From Calditrichota bacterium (GTDB lineage: Bacteria > Electryoneota > RPQS01), in contig JACJWA010000001.1 in the NCBI GenBank assembly GCA_020637395.1, positions 558,001 through 622,000 on the forward strand: a DNA stretch of 64,000 nucleotides. Direction: 5' to 3'. A model generated the notes under the pieces. That model was not told the origin of the DNA and searched no databases. It was given only the letters and a program-made list of their open reading frames with translations. This document shows, in pieces, positions 43,279-51,424 of the stretch. The position numbers were made by a program, and so were the translations under genes. Positions within the stretch are counted from its first letter, which is position 1. Every line of letters starts with the position of its first letter.

Positions 43279-44586
43279 ATGATCTCGTTCAAGAAGAACA
43301 TATTGAAGCGCAAGTCGCTAAAGGTGGTTGTTCCAACTCCGCTCTACGGTGGCAGCCTGCCGGTTGCACTGCACGCGGCAGAGGCTTTTGAGCAACTCGG
43401 TCACTCGGTGACTCTTTTGAGCTTTGAGGAACAACACAAGCTTTACGAGTTGTGCGGTGATTCCGCTCATTCTAAGGAGGCCGCTCGCCACCTTCAGGGA
43501 ACTCTTGCGGTGCTGCTCGCCGACCTTACGGCGGAAACTGCACTCAAGCAAGACGCAGATCTTGTCTGGTTCACGGCGCAATCCCCTGTCACGGTTCCGG
43601 TCCTAAGGAAACTGAGACAAGCGGGCATCAGAACCGCATTCTGGTTCGTGGAAAGCATTCAGCGATTTGAGTACTGGAAACCGCTGGCCGCCGAATTTGA
43701 CTGCTTCTTCACCATTCAACAGGGTGATGCGCAGCAGGAGATTGAACGCGCCGGTGCCCGCCGTGTCGAGTATCTTCCCTGCGCCGCAAATCCGCAGTTC
43801 CACTGTGAAAGATCATTGACTGACGAGGAACGCGCAATGTATGGATCGCGTGTGTCTTTTGTCGGAGCGGGCTACCCGAATCGCGTCGAGTTATTTCAGA
43901 AACCCGAGTTCAGGAACATCAAGATCTGGGGAAATGACTGGCCCAGCAGTTTTCGAGACGGCATTGCGCGCGATTCTCGACGGCTTGCGTCCGAGGAAAC
44001 CGCACTTGTATACTGCTCGACCGACATCAACGTGAACATTCATAGCGCATCGCAAGGGCAGTTGCTTCACCAAGGCGACTTTGTAAATCCTCGCACATTT
44101 GAGATTGCAGCTTGCGGTGCATTCCAAATTGTGGATCAGCAACAGCCGCTCCATCAATTGTTTGACCTTACTTCGGAACTTGTCGTTGTGAAGTCAGCAA
44201 GAGAGCTCAAAGACGCGATCGCGCACTATGCGCAACTGCCTGAGGAGAGGATGCAATACGCTTCGAAAGCTCAAAAACGCGTGCTTGCTGAACACACCTA
44301 TGTGCATCGAGTGGAACAAGCGCTGAGAGCTATGGGCATGGAGTCGCATCCTACAACGACTGCCGAAGCATCACCGACCATTGGTGATCTGGTCACCGCA
44401 TCATGGGGAGACCGCGAACTGATGGATTACTTTGATGCGTTTGAGAGCGCATCACCTGCGAGACTAAATGAGCTTGTGGCGAAGATTCCTGCGGGAAAAC
44501 GCGAGCTTTCTCGTCCTGAATTGCTCTTGCTCCTGATGAACGAATTCAGGCAGTGGGGTATTGAAAAGGGTGCGATCGAGCAATGA
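43279..44586 (+). CDS. CgeB/GT-B-like glycosyltransferase
   Basis: The 435-residue protein resembles CgeB-type and 'glycosyltransferase group 1' proteins that often accompany Maf genes. An N-terminal Rossmann half starts 'LKVVVPTPLYGGSLPVALHA'. The C-terminal half has 'TDININIHSAS'-like sequence (here 'TDINVNIHSASQGQLLHQGD') and 'FVNPRTFEIAACGAFQIVDQ', typical of the spore-maturation CgeB fold. The last 80 residues are an extra helical tail. The stop overlaps the next start (ATGA). Donor and acceptor are unknown. Confidence 0.78.
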   Translation: MISFKKNILKRKSLKVVVPTPLYGGSLPVALHAAEAFEQLGHSVTLLSFEEQHKLYELCGDSAHSKEAARHLQGTLAVLLADLTAETALKQDADLVWFTAQSPVTVPVLRKLRQAGIRTAFWFVESIQRFEYWKPLAAEFDCFFTIQQGDAQQEIERAGARRVEYLPCAANPQFHCERSLTDEERAMYGSRVSFVGAGYPNRVELFQKPEFRNIKIWGNDWPSSFRDGIARDSRRLASEETALVYCSTDINVNIHSASQGQLLHQGDFVNPRTFEIAACGAFQIVDQQQPLHQLFDLTSELVVVKSARELKDAIAHYAQLPEERMQYASKAQKRVLAEHTYVHRVEQALRAMGMESHPTTTAEASPTIGDLVTASWGDRELMDYFDAFESASPARLNELVAKIPAGKRELSRPELLLLLMNEFRQWGIEKGAIEQ

Positions 44587-46145
44587 AGCGTGTTCTGGTC
44601 ATCGCCGTAACTCGACTCGGGGATCTTATTCAAACCGAGCCCATGTTCCGCGCTCTGAAAGCGGAAGGGCGCGCAGATCATCTAACTGTACTCGCTGAGC
44701 GAAGCTTTGCTGAGATCGCCGAACGACTTGAATGCGTGGACCGTGTCTGCGCGATTGATTTTGCGGATGTGCTGGGCACTCTCGGAAGCAACTCAAGGAC
44801 ACTGCCACTTAGTCAGTACGCCGGGCTGTACCGAGCGCTATCGGACACTGAGTACGATGAGGTGTGGAACGTCACTCACTCGCGCCCTTCGATGGTGCTC
44901 ACGGCTCTTGCGCGGGCGAACAAAAGATATGGTGTTACATTAGATTCGCATGGAATGCAGATCGTGCGAAATGAGTGGATCACATACTTCTTTGCAGCCA
45001 ATCTTGCCCGCCCGTGGTGCGCGCACAACTTGGTGGACATCTATGTCAATGCAGTGAGTCTGCAGACGCCGTTTGACCAACGAATCCCGCACTTTGAGAG
45101 CGCGACATGCAAGGAGCCGAGATTGCCTCGGCGCGAGCTGCGGGGTGCGCAAGTGTTGCTGCATCCGGGCGCTTCGCAGCCGGACAAGCGTTGGCCAAGT
45201 CAGAGATTCTCGCAAGTCGCCAATTGGTTGAAGGATCGCGGCGCAGAGGTGGTTCTGATCGGAGGACGAAAAGAACTCAAACTCGAGACCGAGTTTCCGC
45301 TTGGCAACGGAGTGCGATCTCTAATTGGAAAGACAAGTGTCGCTGAGCTGTTCTCACTTTGCGCCGACGCATCCTTCATGGTGACTTGCGATTCTGGCCC
45401 GGTGCATATCGCCGCGGCCGCGGGCTTGCCGGTCGTCGCGATCGAAGGAGGCAGCGCACACGGCTTTGAAACTGCACCGTATGGAGAGAGATCGCTTGTC
45501 CTGCAGCCACATCTTCAAAACCTGATGACTCGTTCACCCGGGAAATCCCTGTGCTCTGATGCACCGTCCGTTGTTCAGGTTCAGGATGTGACGAAAGCAA
45601 TTGAATTGCTGATTGGCGAGCGAGACTCGCTGTTCGTTTCAAACGGAGTAAGCGCCTATCAGACGGGACGCGATGAGCGCACAAATGGTCTGAACTTGAC
45701 TGCCCTGGCGACAGAGCAGCCTGAGTATGAGCGCGCGCTCGATCAATTGAAGCTCTTCTGGTTTCACGCGCTTTCGAGAATTTCTTTCAACGATTCGAGT
45801 GCAAGGGGCGGCCTTGGTGAGACGTTTGGCGAGAATATGCGGGCAGCACGCAGTCTTGGCACAACAAATCACGGCGCACGCTTGCTTGAGATCAAAGCAG
45901 AGGCGCTGAAAGGCGCTGAGCAAAACCTGAAACGAAAGCTTATGCAAGAGCCGCGCTTTCACCATTTGCAGGCGTTCCTGCAAATCGCGCGAGGAAGTCT
46001 TTCCGGGGACACGTTGGAGCAGCAGGCAAATGAGCTTGCCGATCTGTACGCAAGGCTTGGCGCCGCGTCGGAGTGCCTGACCGCCGCGTCTTGTTCATCA
46101 ACAAAGCAGATTCAAAATAGTTTAGAGATAGAGGTGACAGCATGA
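44583..46145 (+). CDS. GT9 heptosyltransferase-like protein with C-terminal extension
   Basis: The 520-residue protein has a GT9 module (about residues 1-345): 'VLVIAVTRLGDLIQTEPMFR', 'VLLHPGASQPDKRWPSQRFS' and 'VTCDSGPVHIAAAAGLPVVA', the last carrying the D/H pair typical of ADP-heptose transferases. A 170-residue helical extension follows and has no family known to me. The opening RLGDLIQT block matches that of the fused protein at 39292. Because it is embedded in a flagellar cluster, it may add a heptose-like sugar to flagellin rather than to lipopolysaccharide; this is inference. Confidence 0.85.
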   Translation: MKRVLVIAVTRLGDLIQTEPMFRALKAEGRADHLTVLAERSFAEIAERLECVDRVCAIDFADVLGTLGSNSRTLPLSQYAGLYRALSDTEYDEVWNVTHSRPSMVLTALARANKRYGVTLDSHGMQIVRNEWITYFFAANLARPWCAHNLVDIYVNAVSLQTPFDQRIPHFESATCKEPRLPRRELRGAQVLLHPGASQPDKRWPSQRFSQVANWLKDRGAEVVLIGGRKELKLETEFPLGNGVRSLIGKTSVAELFSLCADASFMVTCDSGPVHIAAAAGLPVVAIEGGSAHGFETAPYGERSLVLQPHLQNLMTRSPGKSLCSDAPSVVQVQDVTKAIELLIGERDSLFVSNGVSAYQTGRDERTNGLNLTALATEQPEYERALDQLKLFWFHALSRISFNDSSARGGLGETFGENMRAARSLGTTNHGARLLEIKAEALKGAEQNLKRKLMQEPRFHHLQAFLQIARGSLSGDTLEQQANELADLYARLGAASECLTAASCSSTKQIQNSLEIEVTA

Positions 46146-46777
46146 AGGTTTACCTAAACGGTCTTGCTCTCGAACGCGAAGCGGAGGGGTCAGCTGAAGT
46201 CGGGCAGGTCCTCAATGAGCTTCAAACTGAAATCCGCGAAGGCGGCAAAGTCCTGCTGACAGCGGCCATTGATGGCGTTCAAATCGAAAATGGATTCCGG
46301 CGCCGTAGACAACTCGCGACACCGGTCAGCAACATTGAAAGACTCGATCTCACGATTCAGAATTCGGAAGTCGTCGCTGAGCAAATCCTGCAAGACTCCT
46401 TGCAAGTTCTTCAGCAGGTGCAGCAAGAGGCCGCGCCACTTGCAACCGGATTTCGTATCGGCAATGAGTATGACTCCAATCAACGGCTTGCCGATATGAT
46501 GGAGAGGCTGAAACTCGCTTTGCAAGGTGCCTCTTTGGTGCTGAGTCGCAGCAACACGTCCGCTAACTCCTTTGCGCAATTGAATCAGGCAGGACATCGC
46601 CTTATGCCCGTCGTGGATCGAATCCTGACAGCACAGGCGTCTGGAAACTATGTGGCCATCGCCGACGAGCTGGAATACGAAATGCCGCAAGTTCTCCGCG
46701 AGAACTTCCTGGTGTTTCAGAAACTGGCCCGTTCCGTCGAATTTGCCGCCTTTCAAAAGAACGGCGCCGGAAATTAA
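46142..46777 (+). CDS. unknown helical protein at the end of the glycosylation island
   Basis: I do not recognise this 211-residue protein. It starts with ATGA overlap on the upstream gene. Residues 1-75 look like a small alpha/beta domain ('KVYLNGLALEREAEGSAEVG', 'VLLTAAIDGVQIENGFRRRR'); the rest is long helices with Gln and Leu ('ILQDSLQVLQQVQQEAAPLA') and a tail that resembles four-helix bundle chaperones. No signal or membrane segment is present. A role as a scaffold or chaperone for the glycosylation enzymes or flagellin is only a suggestion. Confidence 0.75.
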   Translation: MKVYLNGLALEREAEGSAEVGQVLNELQTEIREGGKVLLTAAIDGVQIENGFRRRRQLATPVSNIERLDLTIQNSEVVAEQILQDSLQVLQQVQQEAAPLATGFRIGNEYDSNQRLADMMERLKLALQGASLVLSRSNTSANSFAQLNQAGHRLMPVVDRILTAQASGNYVAIADELEYEMPQVLRENFLVFQKLARSVEFAAFQKNGAGN

Positions 46778-46802
46778 AGTATGCACACACGTATTCCGAT
46801 AA
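46775..46802 (+). promoter_or_regulatory. sigma-28 type promoter upstream of merR and flagellin 1
   Basis: TAAAGTAT (46775-46782) and TCCGATAA (46795-46802) match the sigma-28 -35 and -10 boxes (TAAAGTTT and GCCGATAA) with 12 rather than 11 bases between them. The expected start is near 46810, about 32 bases before the merR ATG. Its presence upstream of a regulator plus flagellin fits FliA control. Confidence 0.75.
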
Positions 46803-46841
46803 TCAGAGTGTAAGGAATCTGATTCATCTGGAGTACTTGAC

Positions 46842-47216
46842 ATGAAAACTGAAGAAATGATCACACTTCCAAGAGCGCGCTCGTCCCGGGGTCCGAAACT
46901 CTATTCGATCGGACAGGTTCACGCGATCACCGGAATCCCCAAACCCACCATCCGCTACTGGGAAAAGGAGTTTGAGGAATTCCTGGAGCCGCAACGAACC
47001 ACCGGCAACCAGCGCCGCTACGATGAGAAGTCCATCGCTGATCTGGAAAAGATCAACTACCTCGTGAAAGTACAGGGCTACACTCTCGAGGGAGCGAAGC
47101 GCAAACTTGAGATGTTGCGAAGAAGCGACATCGAAAGGCCGCAAAGCAATGATCCGATTGCCGAACTGGCGCGCGCAATGTCCGATTATCTAATGAAGAA
47201 GTCACCCCGCGATTAG
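46842..47216 (+). CDS. MerR-family transcription regulator upstream of flagellin
   Basis: The 124-residue product has a complete MerR DNA-binding domain: 'LYSIGQVHAITGIPKPTIRY' then 'WEKEFEEFLEPQRTTGNQRR', 'YDEKSIADLEKINYLVKVQG' and 'YTLEGAKRKLEMLRR'. It lacks any effector domain beyond a short tail, as in MlrA-like proteins. It follows a sigma-28 promoter and is 29 bases before flagellin 1 in the same transcript. It may tune flagellin expression or be a feedback regulator. Confidence 0.9.
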   Translation: MKTEEMITLPRARSSRGPKLYSIGQVHAITGIPKPTIRYWEKEFEEFLEPQRTTGNQRRYDEKSIADLEKINYLVKVQGYTLEGAKRKLEMLRRSDIERPQSNDPIAELARAMSDYLMKKSPRD

Positions 47217-47245
47217 CGGGTCAGTCCTAACATCACGGGAGTAAC

Positions 47246-48145
47246 ATGAGTACGAGAATCAACCACAATCTGCTGTCGCTTGGAGCACAGAGATCCGTCT
47301 GGACGGCCCAGAACGATCTGGACTCCGCCGTGCAGCGACTGTCGAGCGGACTGCGCATCAACTATGCGTGGGACGATCCGACCGGCCTGGGTATCAGCGA
47401 ACGACTGCGTTCTTCTATCAGCGGTATGGTAGAAGCGGAAAAGAACGCGAACTACAACATCAATATGCTGCAAACCGCCGAAGGCGCTCTTGCCGTCATT
47501 GATGAAAAGTTGATCCGCATGCGCGCCATCGCCATTCAAGCCGCAAACGGTGTCCTGACCACGCTGGACCGTGCCGTCGCCAACGTCGAATTCCAGCAGC
47601 TCAAGAGCGAAATGGACCGCATCGCACGCACCGCGAACTACAACGGCTTCTACCTGCTCGACGGTTCGCATCAATCCGCCACCCTGAACACCGACAACAC
47701 GCTGGCGCTGGGCTACAATGCAGTCCGGACCGCCGCTGATGGTGCCGCTATCAAGTTCCATATCGGCGAAAGCAATCAGGAAGGCCGCGACTACTACTAC
47801 ATCAATGTCGCCGGCATGACCGCCGAAGATCTTGGTGTTGCGGGTCTGGATGTCGCCAATACCGCGTCCGCGCAGAGCGCTATCGAAACTCTGATTGACG
47901 CGATTAACTCGAAGGATACCACGCGCACGTTCCTTGGATCCATGGTCTCGCGACTCCAAAACACGATTCTGAATCTGAAAATCGCTCGCGAAAACGCCAC
48001 GGCTTCAGAATCCCAGATTCGAGATGCGGACTTCGCCGAGGAGATGTCGAACTTCACACGTGCACAAATTCTGATGCAGACCGGCGTCTCCATGTTGGGT
48101 CAGGCCAATCAGATTCCCAACATCGTTGCGCAATTGGTGGGTTAG
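47246..48145 (+). CDS. fliC1: flagellin 1
   Basis: The 299-residue protein builds the filament. The N-terminal D0/D1 part has 'STRINHNLLSLGAQRSVWTA', 'RLSSGLRINYAWDDPTGLGI' and 'LQTAEGALAVIDEKLIRMRA', and the C-terminal D1/D0 part has 'ATASESQIRDADFAEEMSNF' and 'QTGVSMLGQANQIPNIVAQL'. The segment YAWDDPTGLGISE replaces the usual SAxDDAAGLAIS. Only about 100 central residues remain, with Ser/Thr residues that could carry glycans. The start has GGGAG upstream. A paralogue of equal length lies at 50415. Confidence 0.97.
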   Translation: MSTRINHNLLSLGAQRSVWTAQNDLDSAVQRLSSGLRINYAWDDPTGLGISERLRSSISGMVEAEKNANYNINMLQTAEGALAVIDEKLIRMRAIAIQAANGVLTTLDRAVANVEFQQLKSEMDRIARTANYNGFYLLDGSHQSATLNTDNTLALGYNAVRTAADGAAIKFHIGESNQEGRDYYYINVAGMTAEDLGVAGLDVANTASAQSAIETLIDAINSKDTTRTFLGSMVSRLQNTILNLKIARENATASESQIRDADFAEEMSNFTRAQILMQTGVSMLGQANQIPNIVAQLVG

Positions 48146-48151
48146 TCTCTT

Positions 48152-48520
48152 ATGAGTGACCCGAAGGATCAGCTTATTACCAGCTCCAGTGGAGAACACG
48201 GAGATCTGCCTGAGAAACTCAGGCAGATCTCTGCCGCTCTCTGGGAAGCTGCCGAAACACGCAACTTCCAAAGCATGCAGGCACTCCTCGAGCAGCGCGA
48301 GGCTGTGCTCTCGCAGCTTGCGCCATCCCGCGAGTTGACTGCAAAAGAGCGCCGCGAGCTGATGGCCGTGCAGGCTGCGGAGCGGTATCTGATTCGACAG
48401 TTAAGTTCGGAGGCGGAGTTCCTCGAAAGGCGTTTGCGAGCGGTTGGCGCACGACGCTCTGCCGCCAAGGGCTATCGGTCTCCGAGCAAGAAGTCTTCTC
48501 GACTCATGGGAACGGGATAG
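48152..48520 (+). CDS. FliT/FlgN-like small helical protein
   Basis: The 122-residue product is helical and charged and follows flagellin 1 by six bases. It has 'LPEKLRQISAALWEAAETRN', 'QALLEQREAVLSQL' and a basic C-terminal tail rich in Arg, Lys and Ser. Size and heptad pattern fit a flagellar export chaperone of the FliT/FlgN kind, but there is no clear family motif. The basic tail is unusual for such chaperones. Confidence 0.6.
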   Translation: MSDPKDQLITSSSGEHGDLPEKLRQISAALWEAAETRNFQSMQALLEQREAVLSQLAPSRELTAKERRELMAVQAAERYLIRQLSSEAEFLERRLRAVGARRSAAKGYRSPSKKSSRLMGTG

Positions 48521-48523
48521 ACT

Positions 48524-50275
48524 GTGTGTGGTTCCGTCGCCATAATCGCTGAAGGAACGGATGTCACCCCGGTCCTGAGTGAGGCTCTCGACTTGATTGC
48601 GAGCCGCGGTCCGGACTCACGACAAGTCGCGTCCACCTCGACAGGCGGTGCCGCGCATTGCCGACTTGCCTTGCGCGGGTCGGATGGCGGTTCTCAGCCG
48701 GTCTTGCTGAATGACGGCGGACTGCTCACCTTTGTCGGTGAAATCTATAATGATGCGGAACTGCGCTCCCTGCTGACTCTCAGCAATCGGCAGTTTCATT
48801 CCTCAGGCGACACCGAAGTTCTGGCCGCCGCAGTAGAGTGCTGGAAAGAGCGCTCGTGGCGTATGATGAACGGCATGTTCGCTGTGTCGCAGCTGGCCAA
48901 CGACCGTGCCGAGCTGACGCTTGTTCGAGATGAATTCGGTGTCAAACCACTTTTCTTCACTCGAGCGGCAGGTGGTGCTGCCGCAGCATCCGAATGCTCG
49001 GCTCTGCGAAAGCTTGCTGCATCTGAGAGCGCCTCGGCGCAGGGAGTCGTTCACTTCCTGCGAACCTCGCAAGTCTCCAACGGCACACGAACAGTCTGGA
49101 AAGACATCGAGACGGTCAGCCCGGGCACCCAAGTCACACTGACCCGCTCGCATGCTGAACTCGCGAACTGGTTAGAGCCTCGCGTGCCGGACACGATGGT
49201 CGTTGATCCGCTCCTTGCAGCAAACAAGCTCCGCTATCTGCTCAGCGAAGCAGTCTATCGTCAACTCCAGGCTGACTTCCCCGTCGGTGTCTTCCTCTCG
49301 GGCGGCCTCGATAGCTCGTTGCTTGCGGCGTTCGCGGCACAGCATCAGACGACGCCACTCGACACGTTTGCCGTCGCACTCGAAGGAGATGAGGAAGATC
49401 TGATCGCCGCGAAAAACGTGGCGGAACACTTGGGGACCCGGCACCGCTCAAAGGTTGTCTCGCCGCGCGAATTCTTCCAGGCCATGGAACAACTTGTCGC
49501 CAAGAGAGCACTACCCGTTTCATTGCCGAATGAAGTTCTGATCTATCTGCTCTCGTCAGATGCTGCGAAATCTGTGAAAGCCGTTCTTTGCGGCGAAGGT
49601 GCCGACGAACAATTCGGCGGATATCATCGCCTGCTGGCAAGGCTTGCGCAACGGTCGGCACACGACACAAGCATAACAGAGTCCTATCGAGCGGCCACCG
49701 CATGGTTTGAGAGGGATGCGCTGCAAGACGCTCTGCGGGATCCTGCTCTGGTTGACCAATCAGAGCGACAAGACTTAGCACAGCTCGAGATGACGCTCGA
49801 AGATCGGAGCTTCGGGGATGAGGCACGCACGCTGCTCATGTATGACCATTATCCGCATCTGCTGCTCAGACTGGATGGAGCCGCCATGGCCGCTTCTCTG
49901 GAGGGACGCGTTCCCTTTGCGGATCGTGACGTAGTCAATTTTGCCCGCTCTTTGGACACAAGTCTGCTGGCTCCTGCTTTCGGATTGGAGAAACCGATCC
50001 TTCGCAAGTCGGGTCAGGGACTCTTGCCGGAGGCGATTCTGAAGAGACCCAAGAGGGCATTTAGCGCCTCTCTCGACACTCTTTTCTCTTCTCACGAGGG
50101 TCAAGAACTCTTGAAACGTGTGCTCAAGCAATCTCTGATTGTGAAACTCTTCCATCAAGAAAAGCTTGAGTGCCTTGTGAACGACGATTTCAGAACTCGA
50201 ATTTTTCAACGCACTTGGCTGATTTGCTCTTTGGGACTGTGGTCGGACGTGTGCGGGGTCAGTGAGATTAACTGA
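48524..50275 (+). CDS. asparagine synthase-like glutamine amidotransferase
   Basis: The 583-residue protein starts at GTG so that Cys2 is the N-terminal nucleophile. The N-terminal class II glutaminase domain has 'ASRGPDSRQ', 'HCRLAL' and 'FVGEIYN' (residues 70-76), where Val71 replaces the Asn of NGEIYN that forms the oxyanion hole in E. coli AsnB. The C-terminal synthetase domain has the PP-loop SGGLDSS (near 258), 'CGEGADEQFGGYHR' and 'LEGRVPFADRD'. It may make asparagine, or amidate a sugar or protein in flagellin modification; its place between two flagellin genes favours the latter, by inference. GT- and amidotransferase-linked clusters of this kind occur for surface polysaccharides. 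Confidence 0.88.
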   Translation: MCGSVAIIAEGTDVTPVLSEALDLIASRGPDSRQVASTSTGGAAHCRLALRGSDGGSQPVLLNDGGLLTFVGEIYNDAELRSLLTLSNRQFHSSGDTEVLAAAVECWKERSWRMMNGMFAVSQLANDRAELTLVRDEFGVKPLFFTRAAGGAAAASECSALRKLAASESASAQGVVHFLRTSQVSNGTRTVWKDIETVSPGTQVTLTRSHAELANWLEPRVPDTMVVDPLLAANKLRYLLSEAVYRQLQADFPVGVFLSGGLDSSLLAAFAAQHQTTPLDTFAVALEGDEEDLIAAKNVAEHLGTRHRSKVVSPREFFQAMEQLVAKRALPVSLPNEVLIYLLSSDAAKSVKAVLCGEGADEQFGGYHRLLARLAQRSAHDTSITESYRAATAWFERDALQDALRDPALVDQSERQDLAQLEMTLEDRSFGDEARTLLMYDHYPHLLLRLDGAAMAASLEGRVPFADRDVVNFARSLDTSLLAPAFGLEKPILRKSGQGLLPEAILKRPKRAFSASLDTLFSSHEGQELLKRVLKQSLIVKLFHQEKLECLVNDDFRTRIFQRTWLICSLGLWSDVCGVSEIN

Positions 50276-50300
50276 CCCTAACCCCTTGACAGGGGGCAAT

Positions 50301-50327
50301 TTAAGTTCAGGAAGCCTGAGCCGATAA
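50301..50327 (+). promoter_or_regulatory. sigma-28 type promoter upstream of flagellin 2
   Basis: TTAAGTTC (50301-50308) and GCCGATAA (50320-50327) are separated by exactly 11 bases. The -10 box is a perfect match to the sigma-28 consensus and the -35 box matches 6 of 8. The expected start is near 50335, giving a leader of about 80 bases. A short CCCCT/AGGGG hairpin (50282-50295) lies just upstream and may end asparagine-synthase transcription. Confidence 0.85.
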
Positions 50328-50414
50328 TTCTGATGAACCGCGCGTTGGGTGCGGAATATCAATTAGAGCTTAATCGGTAACTTTTCCTGAAAAGCTCCCT
50401 CGGAGGAGGAAGGC

Positions 50415-51314
50415 ATGAGCACACGTATCAACCACAATCTGCTGTCACTCGGTGCACAACGCTCGGTGTGGACAGCACAGAACGATCTGGACCAGGCGGT
50501 TCAACGCTTGTCCAGCGGTCTGCGCATCAACTACGCGTGGGATGATCCCACGGGTCTGGGCATTAGCGAGCGTCTTCGCTCTTCGATCGTCGGTATGGTC
50601 GAAGCAGAAAAGAACGCCTCCTATAATGTCAACATGCTGCAGACTGCCGAGGGCGCTTTGGCCGTCATTGACGAGAAACTGGTGCGCATGCGCGCCATCG
50701 CCGTCCAGGCCGCCAACGGCGTCCTGACCACGCTTGACCGCCAAGTCGCAAACGTCGAGTTCCAGCAGCTCAAGAGCGAAGCTGATCGTATCGCGAAAAC
50801 CGCGAACTACAACGGCTTCTATCTGCTCGACGGATCGCACGCGGCGTCCAGCGCAAGCACGGACACCACGCAGGCTCTCGGCTACAATGCCGTGAACACC
50901 GCCGCCGACGGAAACGCCATCAAGTTCCATATCGGCGAAGCCAATGAAACAGGTAAGGACTTCTATTACCTGAACCTCGGCGGCATGACCGCCAGCGATC
51001 TCGGCATTGACGGGCTGAATGTCGCCGATACTGCCTCCGCGCAGTCCGCGATTGACACCCTGATCGCCGCGATCAACTCGAAAGACACCGAGCGCACGTT
51101 CATCGGTTCCATGGTGGAACGTCTGCAAAACACCATCATGAACCTCAAGATCTCGCGTGAAAACGCAACGGCTTCCGAATCGCAAATCCGCGACGCGGAC
51201 TTCGCCGAAGAAATGTCGAACTTCACCCGTGCTCAGATTCTGATGCAGACGGGCGTCTCGATGCTTTCCACGGCGAACTCGATTCCGAACATCGTTGCCC
51301 AGCTCGTCGGCTAA
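50415..51314 (+). CDS. fliC2: flagellin 2
   Basis: This second filament protein also has 299 residues and shares nearly all of the D0/D1 sequence with flagellin 1, including YAWDDPTGLGISE and 'TASESQIRDADFAEEMSNFT'. Differences cluster in the centre ('SASTDTTQALGYNAVNTAAD', 'FYYLNLGGMTASDLGIDGLN'). It has a very strong ribosome site, GGAGGAGGAAGG, and its own sigma-28 promoter, so it is likely the major flagellin. The gene is followed by a long inverted-repeat hairpin before fliD. Confidence 0.97.
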   Translation: MSTRINHNLLSLGAQRSVWTAQNDLDQAVQRLSSGLRINYAWDDPTGLGISERLRSSIVGMVEAEKNASYNVNMLQTAEGALAVIDEKLVRMRAIAVQAANGVLTTLDRQVANVEFQQLKSEADRIAKTANYNGFYLLDGSHAASSASTDTTQALGYNAVNTAADGNAIKFHIGEANETGKDFYYLNLGGMTASDLGIDGLNVADTASAQSAIDTLIAAINSKDTERTFIGSMVERLQNTIMNLKISRENATASESQIRDADFAEEMSNFTRAQILMQTGVSMLSTANSIPNIVAQLVG

Positions 51315-51316
51315 GT

Positions 51317-51388
51317 CGGAAGAACTTCTCCCTTTGTCGTTCAGGTCGCCCGCGCGGCTGCGCGGGCGACCGAACGGAGAGTCTTCCG
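51317..51388 (+). other. long stem-loop between flagellin 2 and fliD
   Basis: An inner perfect 11-bp stem pairs 51345-51355 with 51360-51370 around a GGCT loop. An outer stem pairs CGGAAG (51317-51322) and TCTCC with GGAGA and CTTCCG (to 51388), with GTTC/GAAC pairing between. There is no T-tract after it. The structure should give partial termination or a protected flagellin mRNA 3' end, which would raise flagellin yield over FliD. Confidence 0.8.
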
Positions 51389-51424
51389 AAATCGGTCCGA
51401 AGACTTGAACGATAAGGAGAAGCA

